Below are positions 33,164 to 44,278 of a stretch of 64,000 bases of DNA, one piece after another. The DNA is from Symbiodinium natans (Eukaryota > Sar > Dinophyceae > Suessiales > Symbiodiniaceae), in assembly GCA_905221605.1 (NCBI GenBank), contig CAJNDS010002325.1, positions 370,340-434,339 of the forward strand, given 5' to 3'. Below the pieces are notes generated by a model. That model worked only from the letters and a program-made list of their open reading frames with translations, ran no database searches and was not told where the DNA came from. The position numbers were made by a program, and so were the translations under genes. Within the stretch, counting starts at the first letter, position 1. The number at the start of each line of letters is the position of its first letter.

Positions 33164-36160
33164 GGCGGCGGTTTAGGTGCGATGGGCGGTCTGGGTGGTT
33201 TGGGAGGCCTGGGAGGCTTGGGGGGTCTGGGGGGCTTGGGTGGCTTGGGGGGGTTGGGCGGCATGGCCCCTCCCGGAGCAGCTGGTGCCACTGCACCCGG
33301 GGCAGCGGGGGCCCCTGGAGCTGGTGCAACTGGAGCTCCCATGAACATGATGCAGCAGATGAAGCCCGGCTGCATTGGCAACCGCTCTAGCAGACTCTAG
33401 CCTTCAGTGCCGTTTGCAGGGCTTCTGAGATTGCCGAACAGCCAAGGATGAGCAACCCTGCACAGATGCAGGCCATGATGCGCCTGTCACAACAGTGTCC
33501 TGGTCATGTTGGAGCATATCTGCATCCGCAGCCTAGAGACTCTACCGTTTGGCTTGTGCATTGGCTCTGCAGCCCAAGGTTGTTCGCTCCACAGGCTGCA
33601 GCGACTCCAGTCACACCGGCAGCCACACCGGCGGCCACACCGGCAGCCACACCGGCGGCCACACCCGCCGCAACAGCCACAGCAACTCCTGCAACAGCTC
33701 CGGAGTCGGGTGCTGAGGGCAACGCCGGCGCCCAAACAGCTGAGACGCCAGCCCCGGCCGCTCCCACAGCGCCGGAAGTGCCGGCCGCTCCGGCGAACCC
33801 CCTAGCTGCCCTCTTCGGAGGCCTGAGCCCTGGTGCCTCGAAACGGACGCTCCCACAAGCGAGCACTTACAATGATTGCAGTAGATATTGCAGTTAAAAT
33901 GAACTTAAACCGATACAAATCCAAAACGCCTCCGGATCTGACATGACCCGACAGCGCGACGCATGTTGTCAAATCTGTCAAGGTCCCTTGCAGCCTCCTG
34001 CAACCGGCCAGGCCACAGGGTTACAGGAGTGTTACAGGGTTGCAGCGCTCGGGGGCATTGGTTTTCCTAATCCTCTTCGTAATTTTAACGCTACGCGACC
34101 CGCCTCGGCCCGGCCCAGCGCATCCGCGTGAGCATGGTGATTCCGCAGCGCCCAAGTCGCTGGACCCCAAGCAATAAGCTTAGGGCTCAAGGTTCACAAA
34201 TCCGGGTGTGCCCTCTTTTTCTGCTTGGCCTGAGCAATCGGACATGCACAATGAATCTACTACCACATTTTGTTCTTATGTTCTGGCAGTTTATTTAACC
34301 ACTTGCTTTATTTTGAAGAAGTCTGTTTGCAGATCAGAAGCCCTTTCGAAATGCAGTTGAGGGCGGACTGTCAAGACAAGACTTTACTTCCTTCCTACTG
34401 GTAGCACTCTTAGATTCAGTTGTCCATGACATCGAACTCAAGGGCCTGTGGCCTAATGGATTGGTCTTCGGAACCAAAGATTGCAGGCCAGCCTCGGGGG
34501 CAAGGGGGGGGGCAGGGGGGGGGGGGGGGGGGGGAGGTAGGGGGGGGTGGGGGGGGAAGGGGGGGGTAGGGGGGGGGGGGGGGGGGGGGGGTAGGGGTGG
34601 TGGAGGGGTCTGACAACCTATACACCTCCGGCCCGAGGCCTCGGCGGATTAAATTAGACAGATTTGAAACGGTGAAACGGAGGTTTTCCTTTGGAGTCGA
34701 GGTCGGATTTCTTGTTTCATCATACATGAAATGAAGGTTTGGCGGGCAGCGCAGTAAAATTTCCTGTTAAAATGGAGAGGAAGCTCTTCGGGCCACGCGC
34801 TCGTAAGAAGCAAAGCGAACAAAAATGCCAGCATCGCTGCAAAAGCAAAAGCCGTGCCCCAACATCCGCAACGCAGCCACACAGAAAGAACACCCACTCC
34901 ACATCCACAGTGAAGCAGGCTCTCGGTTTCCAAGATCCGCAATCTCTGCTGCTGGCTGTCTCAACTCGTCCCAGCACCTTGATCCGTGACCCATAAACGG
35001 TCAACCCTGTCCCCCTAGCACTTCGCTCTCGGCAGGCTCCCCCGGCGAATCCCTTCGCCGCGATGTCTCAGCAGATGCCCTTTAGACGCAGGGGTGAGCC
35101 CTAAACCCTATACCCTATACCCTAAACCCTAAACCCTAGACCCTAAACCTTGAACCCTAAACCCTAAACCCTACACCCTACACCCTAAACCTAAACCCTA
35201 AACCTAAACCCTAAACCTTAAACCCTATGTGTTTCATGTTTGGCATCCGGGCACTGCAAGTTGATGCTTGCAGTTTTTGGGGGAGGTCCTCTGGAGTGGC
35301 ATTGTGGAAGCTTCTCACGACCCAGACCCAAATCCCTAACCCCCGAGCCCTAAACCCTAAACCCTAAACAGTTGCAGGCCGAAGTCGTCCCCAGAAACGA
35401 AGTTGAGCCAAGGGTAGTGACCCGATGATGCTTTCAGGATACATAACCTACGGCCTTGTGTTTGCGATGCTTGTCCCGTGTTCGGTGCCAGCGATTAGGG
35501 CCTACAGGGAGGTCTTGGAACTTGAAGCCTTCTCCTGGTTCCCGCTACTAAAACCCAAAACCCTAAACCCTAAACCCTAAACCCTAAACCCTAAACCCTA
35601 AGCCCTAAGCCCTAAACCCTAAACCCCAAACCCCAAACCCCAAACCCTAAACCCTCTCCCAGGATGGGCAACCCTGCCCTCATGTCTATGATGATGAACC
35701 CAGCCATGAACCCCTTTGCTGGGGGCCGGAGCCCCAGTCAACCGGAGACAGGCAATTGGGAAAGGGTTTAGTTAGGGTTTTAGGGTTTTGGGTTGTTGCT
35801 CTTCCATGCCCTTTGCATTTCTCGACCACCACAAAAATTTTGTGGAAGGGAAGGGGTCCACTTTCTGACCCTGCGCCATGAAGACTCGCAGAGCTCTTTG
35901 CGTCTCTTTGCTGTCAGTTTTTGGGTTGTTGCTCTTCCATACCCTCTGCAAATGCCGGCTTTGGAGCCCAAGCTGGGGAGTTTCCAAAGCCTCACGCGGG
36001 CCCGCGTCAGGTGGTTACGCCGCAGGAGCCCCTATGGCACAAGCAGCCGCGGAATCCCCCGAGTCGGACCCCCGGATGGGTGTTCCATCCCCACTTTGTG
36101 TGCGCTTGTGCTGTATTCAGGCGTTCGGTTTCAGGGATCATTTGCCTTCGACCCAAAAAC

Positions 36161-36194
<34 letters not shown>

Positions 36195-36572
36195 TGATTG
36201 ATTGATTGATTGATTGATTTGTGTGTGCACATGTAATACATCTTTCCACATGTATGTAGATAGATAGATAGATAGATATAGATAGATATAGATAGATATA
36301 GATAGATATAGATAGATATAGATAGACATAGATAGACATAGATAGATATAGATAGATATAGATAGATATAGATAGATATAGATAGATATAGATAGATATA
36401 GATAGATATAGATAGATATAGATAGATATAGATAGATATAGATAGATATAGATAGATAGATATACACATATACTAACCCCCACCAAGACAAACCCCAACT
36501 CTAAAAAAGTAGATATTTTGTAGGTTTGTCTCCTATGAAGATGTAACTCTGGACAGGTATAGCCACATATAC

Positions 36573-36616
<44 letters not shown>

Positions 36617-37192
36617 CGTTTACATTTATATTCGTATTGATGTATGTATGCATGTTGGTGTTTATTTCGTGTTGGGCTGAGGGGTGCATTCTCAGGATGC
36701 GTGGGGTTTGGGTTGTGGATTCTCATCTGCAATTGTTTCACGCAGCACGGCGCAGCTGATGATGCTACGATTGAAGTTGTAGTGGGTGCGACGGCACGTC
36801 TTCAAGCTGAAAGATCAACTCAGGAACCTTTGAACCTCGTGCTTTGGTGTCTCAGTACAAACTGGCTTTCAAGTAGAATGCGTCAATATCTTGGACAGGC
36901 TTCAGAGAGCGCGGTTTGCGTCGCAGCTGACGCAGCTCTCTGCGATGGGCTTCACGAACGAGGTGAGCCCTCCCGCATCATTGCACCTGCGACTGCTAAG
37001 TAAAATCACCTTCGGATCTTTGGACCCTCCGATGATTGGTTCGTGGCATTTCCTTTTCAAGTTCATTGCTATTTGTCTGCGGAATCTGTGCAGATCATGG
37101 CAGGCTGCTTGCCTCAGAGCTTTGTCCCAGCACGAGGGTCGCTTGGATGCGGCCATCGATACCCTACTCTCTGGTGATGGCAACAACCCTTA
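29399..37192 (+). CDS. Ubiquilin/Dsk2-type UBL-STI1-UBA shuttle protein, about 23 exons
   Basis: Binds ubiquitinated clients through its UBA and delivers them to the proteasome through its UBL. The central STI1-like repeats hold hydrophobic segments. The start is ATG 29399 (MASVNLTIKPVQ) and the stop is TAA 37190-37192. Exons that restore the frame: 29399-29434, 29493-29580, 29642-29694, 29761-29838 (UBL: ATVEELKEKAGN, AKSIRLVCVGRIWQD, QTVGSYEPKDGVVVHC); 30701-30727; 31013-~31089; ~31540-31595, 31678-31737, 31802-31855, 32007-32034, 32099-32157, 32335-32392, 32573-32635 (STI1 region: QQMMQNPEMM, QQLMNSPMVQQMMSNPEVLR, NPQLNELMESRPE, NPSLMREMTRNADRAL, LDAMPGG, EEFADPLFEAMSGG); 32820-32852; 32931-32991 (LPNPWG, the ubiquilin NPWG hallmark); 33072-33360; 33447-~33494; ~33595-33858; 35036-35073; 35663-~35730 (NPALMSMMMNPAMNPF); ~35990-36080; ~36895-36963 and ~37093-37192 (UBA: FASQLTQLSAMGFTNE, then GRLDAAIDTLL). 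Donors are GT, GC and GA. Limits marked ~ are approximate. Confidence 0.93.
32204..32308 (+). mobile_element. MITE C, copy 3, filling a ubiquilin intron
   Basis: AGGGGGGTTTACGAAAATAG at the left and GTCGGAAACCCCC at the right have inverted GGGGGTTT/AAACCCCC ends. The core AGTAGGATCCCC matches the copies at 4803 and 7301. It occupies about 105 of the 177 bp of the intron 32158-32334. Confidence 0.8.
33102..33271 (+). repeat. In-frame 9-bp Gly-Gly-Met/Leu repeat in ubiquilin
   Basis: Tandem GGCATGGGC and GGCTTGGGA-type nonamers encode (GGM)n then (GGL)n within the large exon 33072-33360, forming a flexible linker. Many third-position changes keep the protein repeat, consistent with translation. 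Confidence 0.9.
33598..33690 (+). repeat. In-frame Ala-Thr-Pro repeat in ubiquilin
   Basis: Twelve-bp units (CCGGCGGCCACA) encode repeating Ala-Ala-Thr-Pro, continuing into an Ala/Thr/Pro-rich linker up to NPLAALFGGL. Confidence 0.88.
34081..34650 (+). mobile_element. Composite G-tract element, copy B3, in a ubiquilin intron
   Basis: The first ~97 bp (AATTTTAACGCTACGCGACC through CCCCAAGCAATAAG) match B1 apart from about nine extra bases near 34130. The last ~41 bp (from TGACAACCTATACACC to CGAGGCCTCGGCGG) are identical to B1. The core holds the G-tract 34496-34603. The whole copy lies in the intron 33859-35035. The middle sequence differs from B1, so only the ends and the G-tract are conserved between these two. 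Confidence 0.65.
35097..35370 (-). repeat. CCCTAAA arrays in a ubiquilin intron
   Basis: Arrays at 35097-35229 (with CCCTATA and CCCTACA variants) and 35338-35370, the first starting about 23 bp after the exon end at 35073. Confidence 0.93.
35549..35655 (-). repeat. CCCTAAA array next to a ubiquilin splice acceptor
   Basis: About fifteen heptamers with CCCTAAG and CCCCAAA variants, ending 7 bp before the AG acceptor at 35661-35662. Confidence 0.95.
36162..36470 (+). repeat. GATA/GATATA microsatellite
   Basis: GATA tetramers, a GATT block, unique bases, then a long (GATAGATATA)n array, all in a ubiquilin intron. Ser/Ile/Tyr frames on the - strand are artefacts. Confidence 0.97.
36568..36614 (+). 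repeat. (AT)n microsatellite
   Basis: A run of about 22 AT units, in the same intron as the GATA array. Confidence 0.97.
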
Positions 37193-38086
37193 AGGCAGGA
37201 ACACACTAGCTTCACACTTCACTTAGTCGCTTGTGGGTTTTTCTTGAGCACGTGCGAGTGATGCTGCGAGCCCTCGGCTCAGGGGATGCCTGCACCGTCA
37301 GAGGCTAAGAAAATCGTTTTTGCACCGAGATCCCTGACCCAAAGCGACTGCGATGTCGAGGTGAGAGCTCCACTGCGAGCGGCTTCAGTGGCTTCCGCGG
37401 CTTCAGTCTTTAGGATTGTGGCACAGCCGTTGCAGGGGCGCTGATCGTAAGGACGCTACAAGATACTAAGGCGCTTCTGTTGTTGGATGTCCCTTTGCCC
37501 TTTGCAACATGTTTTCGAGACTGCGTGTGACTGCACGTCTCGTGGCGATGCGAGTTACACTGAAGTGGAAGATAATGCTCTACTTGAGCGATTCCCAACC
37601 AATCGGGCTTGAGGCCGTTGCTTGGAATCACCTCTTGTCCTGGCATCACGTGATGCCTGGTTTGACCACCACTGCTGTCCACATCTCTACTGCACAAAGC
37701 CCGAATAATCTTGTCCCTCAAAATTCTGCTTGCTCCGTGCTTCTGTTCATGCCACACATCCACCATGATGCCCGGCCTACGAATTCTAGCTGGTGGTGGT
37801 GGTGTGTCTAGTGCGAATCAACGTGCAAGATGAGCGTGAGCCGGACCCTGATTTGTACTTGTAGCCCAACCTGTGTTGTGTTGGAATCGCCGGAGTCCGT
37901 TCACGCAGTGCCGTAGTTGTGCACCGCATGTTTGCGATTTGATTTAGGACTCCTGTTGCCATATGTTGCCAAGTAGCCTGTGTTGTCTATGTGTGTATCC
38001 TTTTGTTGCTTCGTCAGTACATACTGCGCCTCCATGCAACATGACATGGAGCTTGCAAAGCTGATCTTCGAGAGGGTACAGTAAAG
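37193..38086. other. Downstream of ubiquilin: no supportable gene
   Basis: The 3' flank of the ubiquilin gene and intergenic sequence. Only short frames without recognisable motifs. Confidence 0.5.
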
Positions 38087-38889
38087 ATGTCAGCTAAATG
38101 GAGCGTCAAATTTCGCCGATTGAGCAGCACGCTCGCCGAAAATGGGTTCACGGTGCATTCAGAGTATGGTGTCGCACCAGACAGAAGCATGACAGAAGCA
38201 GCATGACGGTCAATGACAGCTTGATGGCGGCTTTTTGCTTTCTTGAAACGGTTTTTTTGTTGAGTGAAGCCTCAGCTTGAACTCGTCCTGAGGTCACTGG
38301 TGCGGCGCCCAAACCTCGTAATGATGAGGAGCAGCTGAAGGCCACATCGGACGTGAGAACGGTTTGAATCCATGGTCCTTGCTGGTCCGATGGCTTCGAT
38401 GTCCTGAGCCCCGCAAATCCGCAAAGCCCTGTGTCAGGTGCTCTTGGCCGAATCTGACCACTCCGAGGTCCGCAAGTCGTTGCTTCACGCTCGGGGGGGC
38501 CGTGGCGAAGTGGCGCGCAAACCCTCGCAGCTGGACAGTTAGACTCCACGGCTCCCATCGAGTCAGCGCGAGCCCCTCAAGTAGAAGCAGCCTTGCGCAA
38601 GCTGGAGAGCAGCTGTGTTTATCAGCATGCTCATCTTTTGCCGGACTCTCCCCATCCCTTCCCTTGGAATGTACTGTCTGATCTCATTGGGCGGCCTAGT
38701 TGCGTGCCTCTTCCGCCGGCTTCGGAAGGCGAGCCTCACGCTGCTCCTGCCTGCGGATGCTGTCAACAGGGTGCGGACCTCAACTCCAAGCTCAGCCTCC
38801 AAAGACTCTGCAGGTTTGGCGTAGGTTTCTCGCCATCTTCTGCATCAACATCCCCACCGGCACCACAAGCTCAAGTCGAGGGTTCCTAG
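38087..38889 (+). CDS. Unrecognised multi-exon gene
   Basis: A plausible first exon starts at ATG 38087 (MSAKWSVKFRRLSSTLAENG, then FTVHSEYGVAPDRSM). A second segment at about 38437-38541 reads VLLAESDHSEVRKSLLHARG. A third at about 38584-38889 begins near ALRKLESSCVYQHAHLLPD, contains a Cys-rich ACGCCQQG, and ends with a Ser/Pro-rich tail at TAG 38887-38889. The segments are in different frames and composition is natural, but exon joints were not resolved and no family is recognised. It lies between the ubiquilin and transporter genes on the same strand. Confidence 0.4.
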
Positions 38890-39286
38890 ATCGGTCGTTC
38901 AGGGTTCATTGAGTCTAGTTCGCACGTGGAGTATCTCAGCGTGCAGAGGGCAATGATGTGTTGCGACACGGCTGCTAATGTAAGGGCAATCTGTGACTCT
39001 GTTTCTCGAACGAATATTCGCAGGCTGACTGGGGGTTCTGGGAGGGAGTTGCCACTCCTACTAGCAGGCCCACAATCTGGAACTCCCTCGGGCTGCCTTT
39101 AAGATGCAGTTCGCTTTGTGCATCCGCCGCTCGCGTCTAAAGCCCTGTTGTATGTGGCCATATGCAAATAACCAGGTTCATTGCAAGTGTTACACCTAGG
39201 AATGCAATTGTCGTGGGTATGATCTTAACTTCAGATAGTCTAAGCTCCGAGGGCTCATGGACCTCCCCCCTCCCCCTCATCCGCCC

Positions 39287-39302
39287 TCCCCCCCCCCCCC
39301 CC
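39287..39302 (+). repeat. Poly-C tract
   Basis: About 16 C in a run upstream of the transporter gene. Confidence 0.95.
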
Positions 39303-39505
39303 GGCTCCTTCCCCCAGCGAACCGGCCATGGCACGCTCGCTGCCGTGCGGCGGGGCCGATGGCAGTGGGAAGCTTACGGTGCATCCCGAGGGCTTCGGCA
39401 ACCTACTGAAGATGACGGAGGGAATCGGTCCTCAGCGAAATCTTCAGCAGAACTTTCGGGGCACGTCCCCCCACCACCTCTTGGGTAGCCTCTTGACGTA
39501 GGTAG

Positions 39506-40930
39506 GAAGCCAAGCCTCCCCGACTTTTGGGGGAAGTGGATGAAGGCTTCCGGGCCACCGTCTTCAACCTCTCCAACACCATCATGGGCGGAGGGATCTT
39601 GGGCTTGCCCTTTGCCATGGAAAAGCTCGGGCTGGTTGCCGGGTGCCTCCTGCTGCTCTCGATGGCCCTCTTTGGGGTCGTTTCTGCGTGGATGCTTCTG
39701 ATCGCCATGGAGGAGGTGCGGCAGAAGTCCTATGCGGAGGTCGGGAACGTCCTCTTTGGTCAGGTTACTGCGGTCTCCGTTGATTTGTCCATCGCCTTGT
39801 ACAACATCGGCGTTCTGGTGTCTTATGTCATGATCCTTGGCGACATTCTGCCCGATTTTATGCACTTTATTGGTGCCCCTGCCATGTTGCAGGAGCGGAC
39901 GGCACTCCTCGTGGCCTCTGCAATCTTCGTGCTGTGGCCTCTCAGCTCCCTGCCGAGCATGGGACACCTGAGGCATGCATCTCTTGTCTGCCTCTTGATG
40001 ATAGCGCTGCTCGCCGCCTCACTCGTTCTCTTGGCGGTGTGGACCGATGAGACGTCCGAACCACTGCGTTACGGCTGCGAAAGCGGCACGGGTTTCCTGA
40101 CTCAGCTCCCAGTTCTGATCTTCGCGTACACCTGCAACATGAACGTGCCCATCTTCTACAGCGAGCTGCGTGCGCAGAAGCATGAGAACATCGACAGCAA
40201 GTTCAAGACCAAGCGGGAGAAGATGATGTGGGCCACATACGTCAGCTTTGTGCTCTGCTTCCTGGCATACTTCCTTGTCGCACTCTGCGGATATGTGGCC
40301 TTCAGAGGGCAGACCCAGCCGGACATTCTGACCAACCTGCAAAGCAACAACTTCCGGGCTGCTCCTTACGTGAAGATGGCCTACTCGCTGGTCATGTTCA
40401 CCTCGTATCCCGTAATGGCCTTTAGTTGTGTGGCCTCCATCTACAGGTTGTTCTGGGAGTTCTGGTCGTTCTTCCAACCTGAGGATCAAGCCTATGCAAG
40501 GTTTGAGGCGTGTAGCCCGTCTGCCATCGTCGATGACGGAGAGTCTTCGCCAAAGGTCTTCTCTACCCCCTACCAGTGGCCGAACGAGTCTAACCTGCGA
40601 GAGGCCTCGGACTTCCAGCCAAAGGCCCATCGAGTACCACCCCCGGTGCCCAGCTGGGCCGTGCGGCAGCTGCTAGTTGTGGCCATCGTCGCAGGCACTG
40701 TTGCTGCTGGCATTATTCTGCCAGACCTCTCGGTGGTCTTTGGGCTCACAGGGGGTTTCTGTGGAGGTCTAGTTAGCTACTGCTTCCCAGGGGCCTTCTA
40801 CGTGCGCGTGGCGAGGAAGAGGAGCGAGCACCTACCATGTGGGCCGTGGCTGGGCCACGTGCTGCTATATTTCGGACTGCTGGCGGGCGTCTTCGCCTCC
40901 GGTGTGGTCGCATGGCAAGCAAGACATTGA
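39506..40930 (+). CDS. SLC38/AAAP-family amino-acid transporter, single long exon
   Basis: Polytopic membrane protein of about 470 residues. The N-terminal signature TVFNLSNTIMGGGILGLPFA is the conserved first membrane segment of amino-acid/auxin permease family (SLC38-like) transporters, which move neutral amino acids with Na+ or H+. Hydrophobic segments follow at about residues (from 39527) 10-30, 35-58, 80-110, 124-142, 150-172, 193-213 (FAYTCNMNVPIFYSEL, the conserved helix 6), 233-260, 280-315, 378-400, 403-425 and 440-464, giving the expected 11. A hydrophilic loop at about 315-378 precedes helix 9. Stop TGA 40928-40930. The start is not settled. The frame is open back to a TAG at 39503, there is no ATG before 39584, and that ATG lies inside the first helix, so a short upstream exon is needed. 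One candidate begins at ATG 39327 in another frame. No intron interrupts the 1.4-kb body, unlike the neighbouring genes. Confidence 0.9.
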   Translation, partial: EAKPPRLLGEVDEGFRATVFNLSNTIMGGGILGLPFAMEKLGLVAGCLLLLSMALFGVVSAWMLLIAMEEVRQKSYAEVGNVLFGQVTAVSVDLSIALYNIGVLVSYVMILGDILPDFMHFIGAPAMLQERTALLVASAIFVLWPLSSLPSMGHLRHASLVCLLMIALLAASLVLLAVWTDETSEPLRYGCESGTGFLTQLPVLIFAYTCNMNVPIFYSELRAQKHENIDSKFKTKREKMMWATYVSFVLCFLAYFLVALCGYVAFRGQTQPDILTNLQSNNFRAAPYVKMAYSLVMFTSYPVMAFSCVASIYRLFWEFWSFFQPEDQAYARFEACSPSAIVDDGESSPKVFSTPYQWPNESNLREASDFQPKAHRVPPPVPSWAVRQLLVVAIVAGTVAAGIILPDLSVVFGLTGGFCGGLVSYCFPGAFYVRVARKRSEHLPCGPWLGHVLLYFGLLAGVFASGVVAWQARH

Positions 40931-41189
40931 GCGTCTTTGCCGCGCATGGGGCCAAAAACATGTGCGTCAAATGTATTGTTTTGTACACTGACTGGCCCTT
41001 GAAATGCTTCTGGAGGTGGCTCAGGCACGGCTCAAAACATTGGAGCACCAGACCGGGCGCTGGACTGAGCACAGAATGCAGTTGAAGCCTGTCTTATCTT
41101 CCCGCTGAGTTGGGCAGTGCGACGTGAACCAAGGTCTCAAATCGAGGTTCATGTACTAGGAGGACGGACATCTGGAGCACGGGCCCTGG

Positions 41190-41717
41190 ACTGCCCCTTG
41201 TGCGCGTGCAACGCCACGACGCATCACCACCACGAAACCACCACGAAGGTGCACCAGATGACCATTGCTGGTACAAGGCCCCGCCGATGCCAGATGTTGA
41301 GTTGTGCAAAGTTGACAGCTCGCCGCAGAGGTCTGGGAATGCCCTGGCCATCCTTCACTTGCAGGCAGCCGCTGCGTTCTGCGACCTGCGACGTGAGTCA
41401 CGTGGCGGGTTGCGGCTACTTGTTGTTGGGCGTTGAACCGGGCAGTTCCAGTGAGTTGGCAGTTCTTAGGTTGCTGGGCTTTCCTGTAGGAGATGTTTGC
41501 GGAGCACCTGAAGCCGGGTGGAAGCGCTGCCCGCATGGCGCGAAGCTTTCGAAAACCGGTCCACGCAAGACTCCTTCACAAAGCTCTCAAAGCTGCCTCA
41601 CCAGAGGTGGCCCGTGATCGAGTCGACCGTGGCGAGCAACCGAAGCCCACAGCGAAGGTGTCAGCTGCAAAGCCGAAGCCGCAGGCCATGAGCCGGCGCC
41701 AGGCCCGCGGATCATGA
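41190..41717 (+). CDS. Unrecognised gene, last exons
   Basis: The segment at about 41205-41360 contains APPMPDVELCKVDSSPQRSG. A later segment, 41493-41717, begins MFAEHLKPGGSAARMARSF and ends in a basic Lys/Pro/Ala-rich tail (KPTAKVSAAKPKPQAMSRRQ) at TGA 41715-41717. The basic, disordered C-terminus suggests nucleic-acid or membrane-surface contact, but no domain is seen. The segments are in different frames, so an intron at about 41360-41490 is implied. Confidence 0.4.
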
Positions 41718-43115
41718 TCACGTCCGTGTGGTCGTGTGGTTCGGTCAAGACAGTGTCAAGACCGTCAGAACCATCAAGACCCACCCTTGTCAATCTTTAT
41801 CATCTCCGTCTTTGTGATCCGGGAAAGGTCGGAGCACAGCCGGGCCATGAGCGCCCACGCATCTTCCGAAGCGCCAGCGCTGGACGAAGTGCTGGTGCAG
41901 GGGGACTTGTGCTCAGAACGATGCCTGGGAATTTGATGGGATTTACCGACAAGGAAGCTTTTTGTCCGCTGTTCTGAACAGCTTCCGACACCTGCCAAGG
42001 AGCTGCAAAAGGCACAGGGAAGGCAAGACCTGGTAAAGGCTGGGGGGGGGGTCCTTCCTGGATACACGTAGAGCACCGAGGAAGTGCCATTTTCCCCTTG
42101 TCAATTGCTCAGGCCCGGCTGTTGTACGTCGCCAGTGAGCAGCCGCTGGCACGTAGGTGGGAGCACCATACTTTCAACTGTAAGGCGGCGCGAAAAGTCA
42201 GCTCGAGGTCAGGAGCTTCAGATGCCATGCCCACGTGCTGACCCAGCGCCTGTATATTGTTGTCAAAGGCTAAGCTGCTCAATGCCATAAGCTCGTCCTC
42301 CCATGGCAGCGGCCTCGCTTCGCAAATGAGCCTTGGTGTAGCGCTTCTTGCATGCTGCGTAGATGAAGTGTTTTCGTAGCATCTTACGTGCATTCCCATG
42401 ACAGAGTCGATGTGCCAATCCTTGTAGCAAGCGCTTGCAAGCGCCGATGAAAGTCCACGCTGGTGTAGGGGTACTTCTTGAGATTTCGCCTGCGTACCCG
42501 GGCTTTGTTTTTTTCTCAAAGTGATGCATCTTCCTCTGCTCCCCCGGAAACAAAAAACCAAGAACCACATCTGCATCATCATGTGTTGTAGAGCATGCGT
42601 TCAGCTTCAGACACCTCAGGAAAAGAAACAACATCCGCGACGGGTCACTCGATAAGTCACGTGAAGGGAGCGATCGGCTCACATGGGAAACCGCATCTGC
42701 ATTTCAAGCTTGGGGTCTGCGTCTGGAAGCACAGGCCTCCGTGCTGGGGTTGGCGAAAGTAAAGTTCGTGGGAAGTTAGACGTCATTGCCCAGCTCGTAT
42801 TTGATTCTTTGTGCCTTCTGGCTCAGCCTCCAGAGACGGGTCCGTGGACTCGGGTCACCAGTGGGTCTTCACGTCAGAGCAACAAGGACTAGTCACAGCC
42901 ACATCAGCAATACTGACGTGGTTGCCTTAGATATACAGAGAACATAGAGCTGCCCCATTTTTTTGATCGGACCAGAGACCACCGAGTGGCCACATTTGCT
43001 GGGACACACGCTGTGACGTCAAAGGTTCCTTGCCCTGGGCTTAGAAGGTGTCACACTGCCGAAGTGAACACTAGAGGACTTCCGAGACTCCTTGCTGAGG
43101 GTGCGAGTCCGAGGC
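41718..43115. other. No supportable gene
   Basis: A possible exon at about 42830-42890 (GHQWVFTSEQQGLVTA) was noted but is too short to call. Otherwise nothing is recognised. Confidence 0.4.
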
Positions 43116-43119
43116 AAGT

Positions 43120-43573
43120 GTGCAGGCCCTGTACGCATCCATCGGACTGACGACCTCGCGCCTCTCAGGGGCTGCCGAATTTGATGCACCAGACCCAGAG
43201 CCCAGGGAAACCGGCGCTGTTCGCTGCGACTATAAGCGCACTGAGGCCTGTTTCCTTTATGGATGACGCCGATGTGGGTGCCTCAGTGGCCGCACCAGCT
43301 CGCAGAAAATGTACGCCATGGTGGGTGCAACCATGCCTGCCAAGGATGCTAGATCTCCCTTTTCAGGCATGACGCCGGTTCTCCTGAACGCCAGCCTGGC
43401 CTGTTTTTGTCCCACCACCCTGGCACTGTATTACAGTCCCTGGCCAGGAAAAGTTTGTTGTTCACTCATACGATGGTGGCTCGCAGCAAAGCCGCGTCTC
43501 GCCGGCAAATGCGCTCTCTGAGCTGTCGCTGCCTTTTCTGAGCTCTGTCGCTAAGGCAGTCAGTATGACGTGA
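43120..43573 (+). CDS. Unrecognised multi-exon gene
   Basis: Exon-like segment 43120-43264 contains QALYASIGLTTSRLSGAAEF and RCDYKRTEACFLYG. A second segment, about 43449-43573, reads EKFVVHSYDGGSQQSRVSPA and ends in SSVAKAVSMT with TGA at 43571-43573. Between them a third frame may carry an exon near 43313-43370. Composition is clearly protein-like but I recognise no family. Confidence 0.35.
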
Positions 43574-44041
43574 AGCATGCTACTTGAATGCACTCAGTGA
43601 GGGATGGGTGCACAAGGGTCCCTACGGTAAACATCCTCACCTTCCTCTTGAACGGGGAGATCTGCTTAGTTGCAGCACTAGTTGCAGGGGGAAGCATAGT
43701 TGCGCGTGGAAGCTATAACTTCGTTCCTTTGAGGAGCGCAAGTTGTGCTGCGAGCGTGCGCTTCTCTTCGTCGCAGTGGATGCGCATCTCTCCGTGCCGT
43801 TTCATTGGTCATGTTGCTAGCACGTTTTCGAGTGCTTTTTGTGGTTGAGGCAAAGCATGCATGATGTCGACAACTTACTTTTGGCTATTTTTCGTGCTTA
43901 TCGAGTTGAGGGTATGTTTGGCTCTACACAACGCGCTTGTCGGACGTCAAAGCGCAAAGAGCACCGATAGCGGTCTCAGTCGTAGCGCCCAAGCCCAGGC
44001 CTGGAAAGCCGAGGTCTTAAGTGCGGTTACAACTCGTCTGA

Positions 44042-44083
44042 CCTAGGGTTTAGGGGTTTGGGGTTGAGGGTTTAGGGTTTAGG
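44042..44083 (+). repeat. Degenerate TTTAGGG array
   Basis: Five to six heptamers with TTTGGGG and TTGAGGG variants. Confidence 0.9.
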
Positions 44084-44278
44084 TCTCCGACTCTGTGAAA
44101 TTCCGCGGCAGCCACCTTGCTCCGATCCGAGGTAGAATGAATGAGAACACCCCCTCTGCGGTACATAGTCATGTGTGGAATTCGTCTTGGTTCTCGCTGA
44201 TTCGCGCAGAGGTTCTGATGCCTACGTTGGAGCCCTTCCACTGCTCCGACAGGCTGCCTGTCAGTAGCCAGAGATCTT

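Noticed and set aside
32836-33381. - strand Pro/Met-rich 181-codon frame
   Set aside because: Complement of the Gly-Gly-Met/Leu repeat exon of ubiquilin.
36007-36741. 244-codon - strand frame rich in Tyr, Ile, Ser and Leu
   Set aside because: Runs through the GATA/GATATA and AT microsatellites inside a ubiquilin intron.
39374-40630. - strand frames of about 200 codons opposite the transporter
   Set aside because: Antisense shadows of the GC-rich SLC38-like exon, with no membrane or domain pattern of their own.
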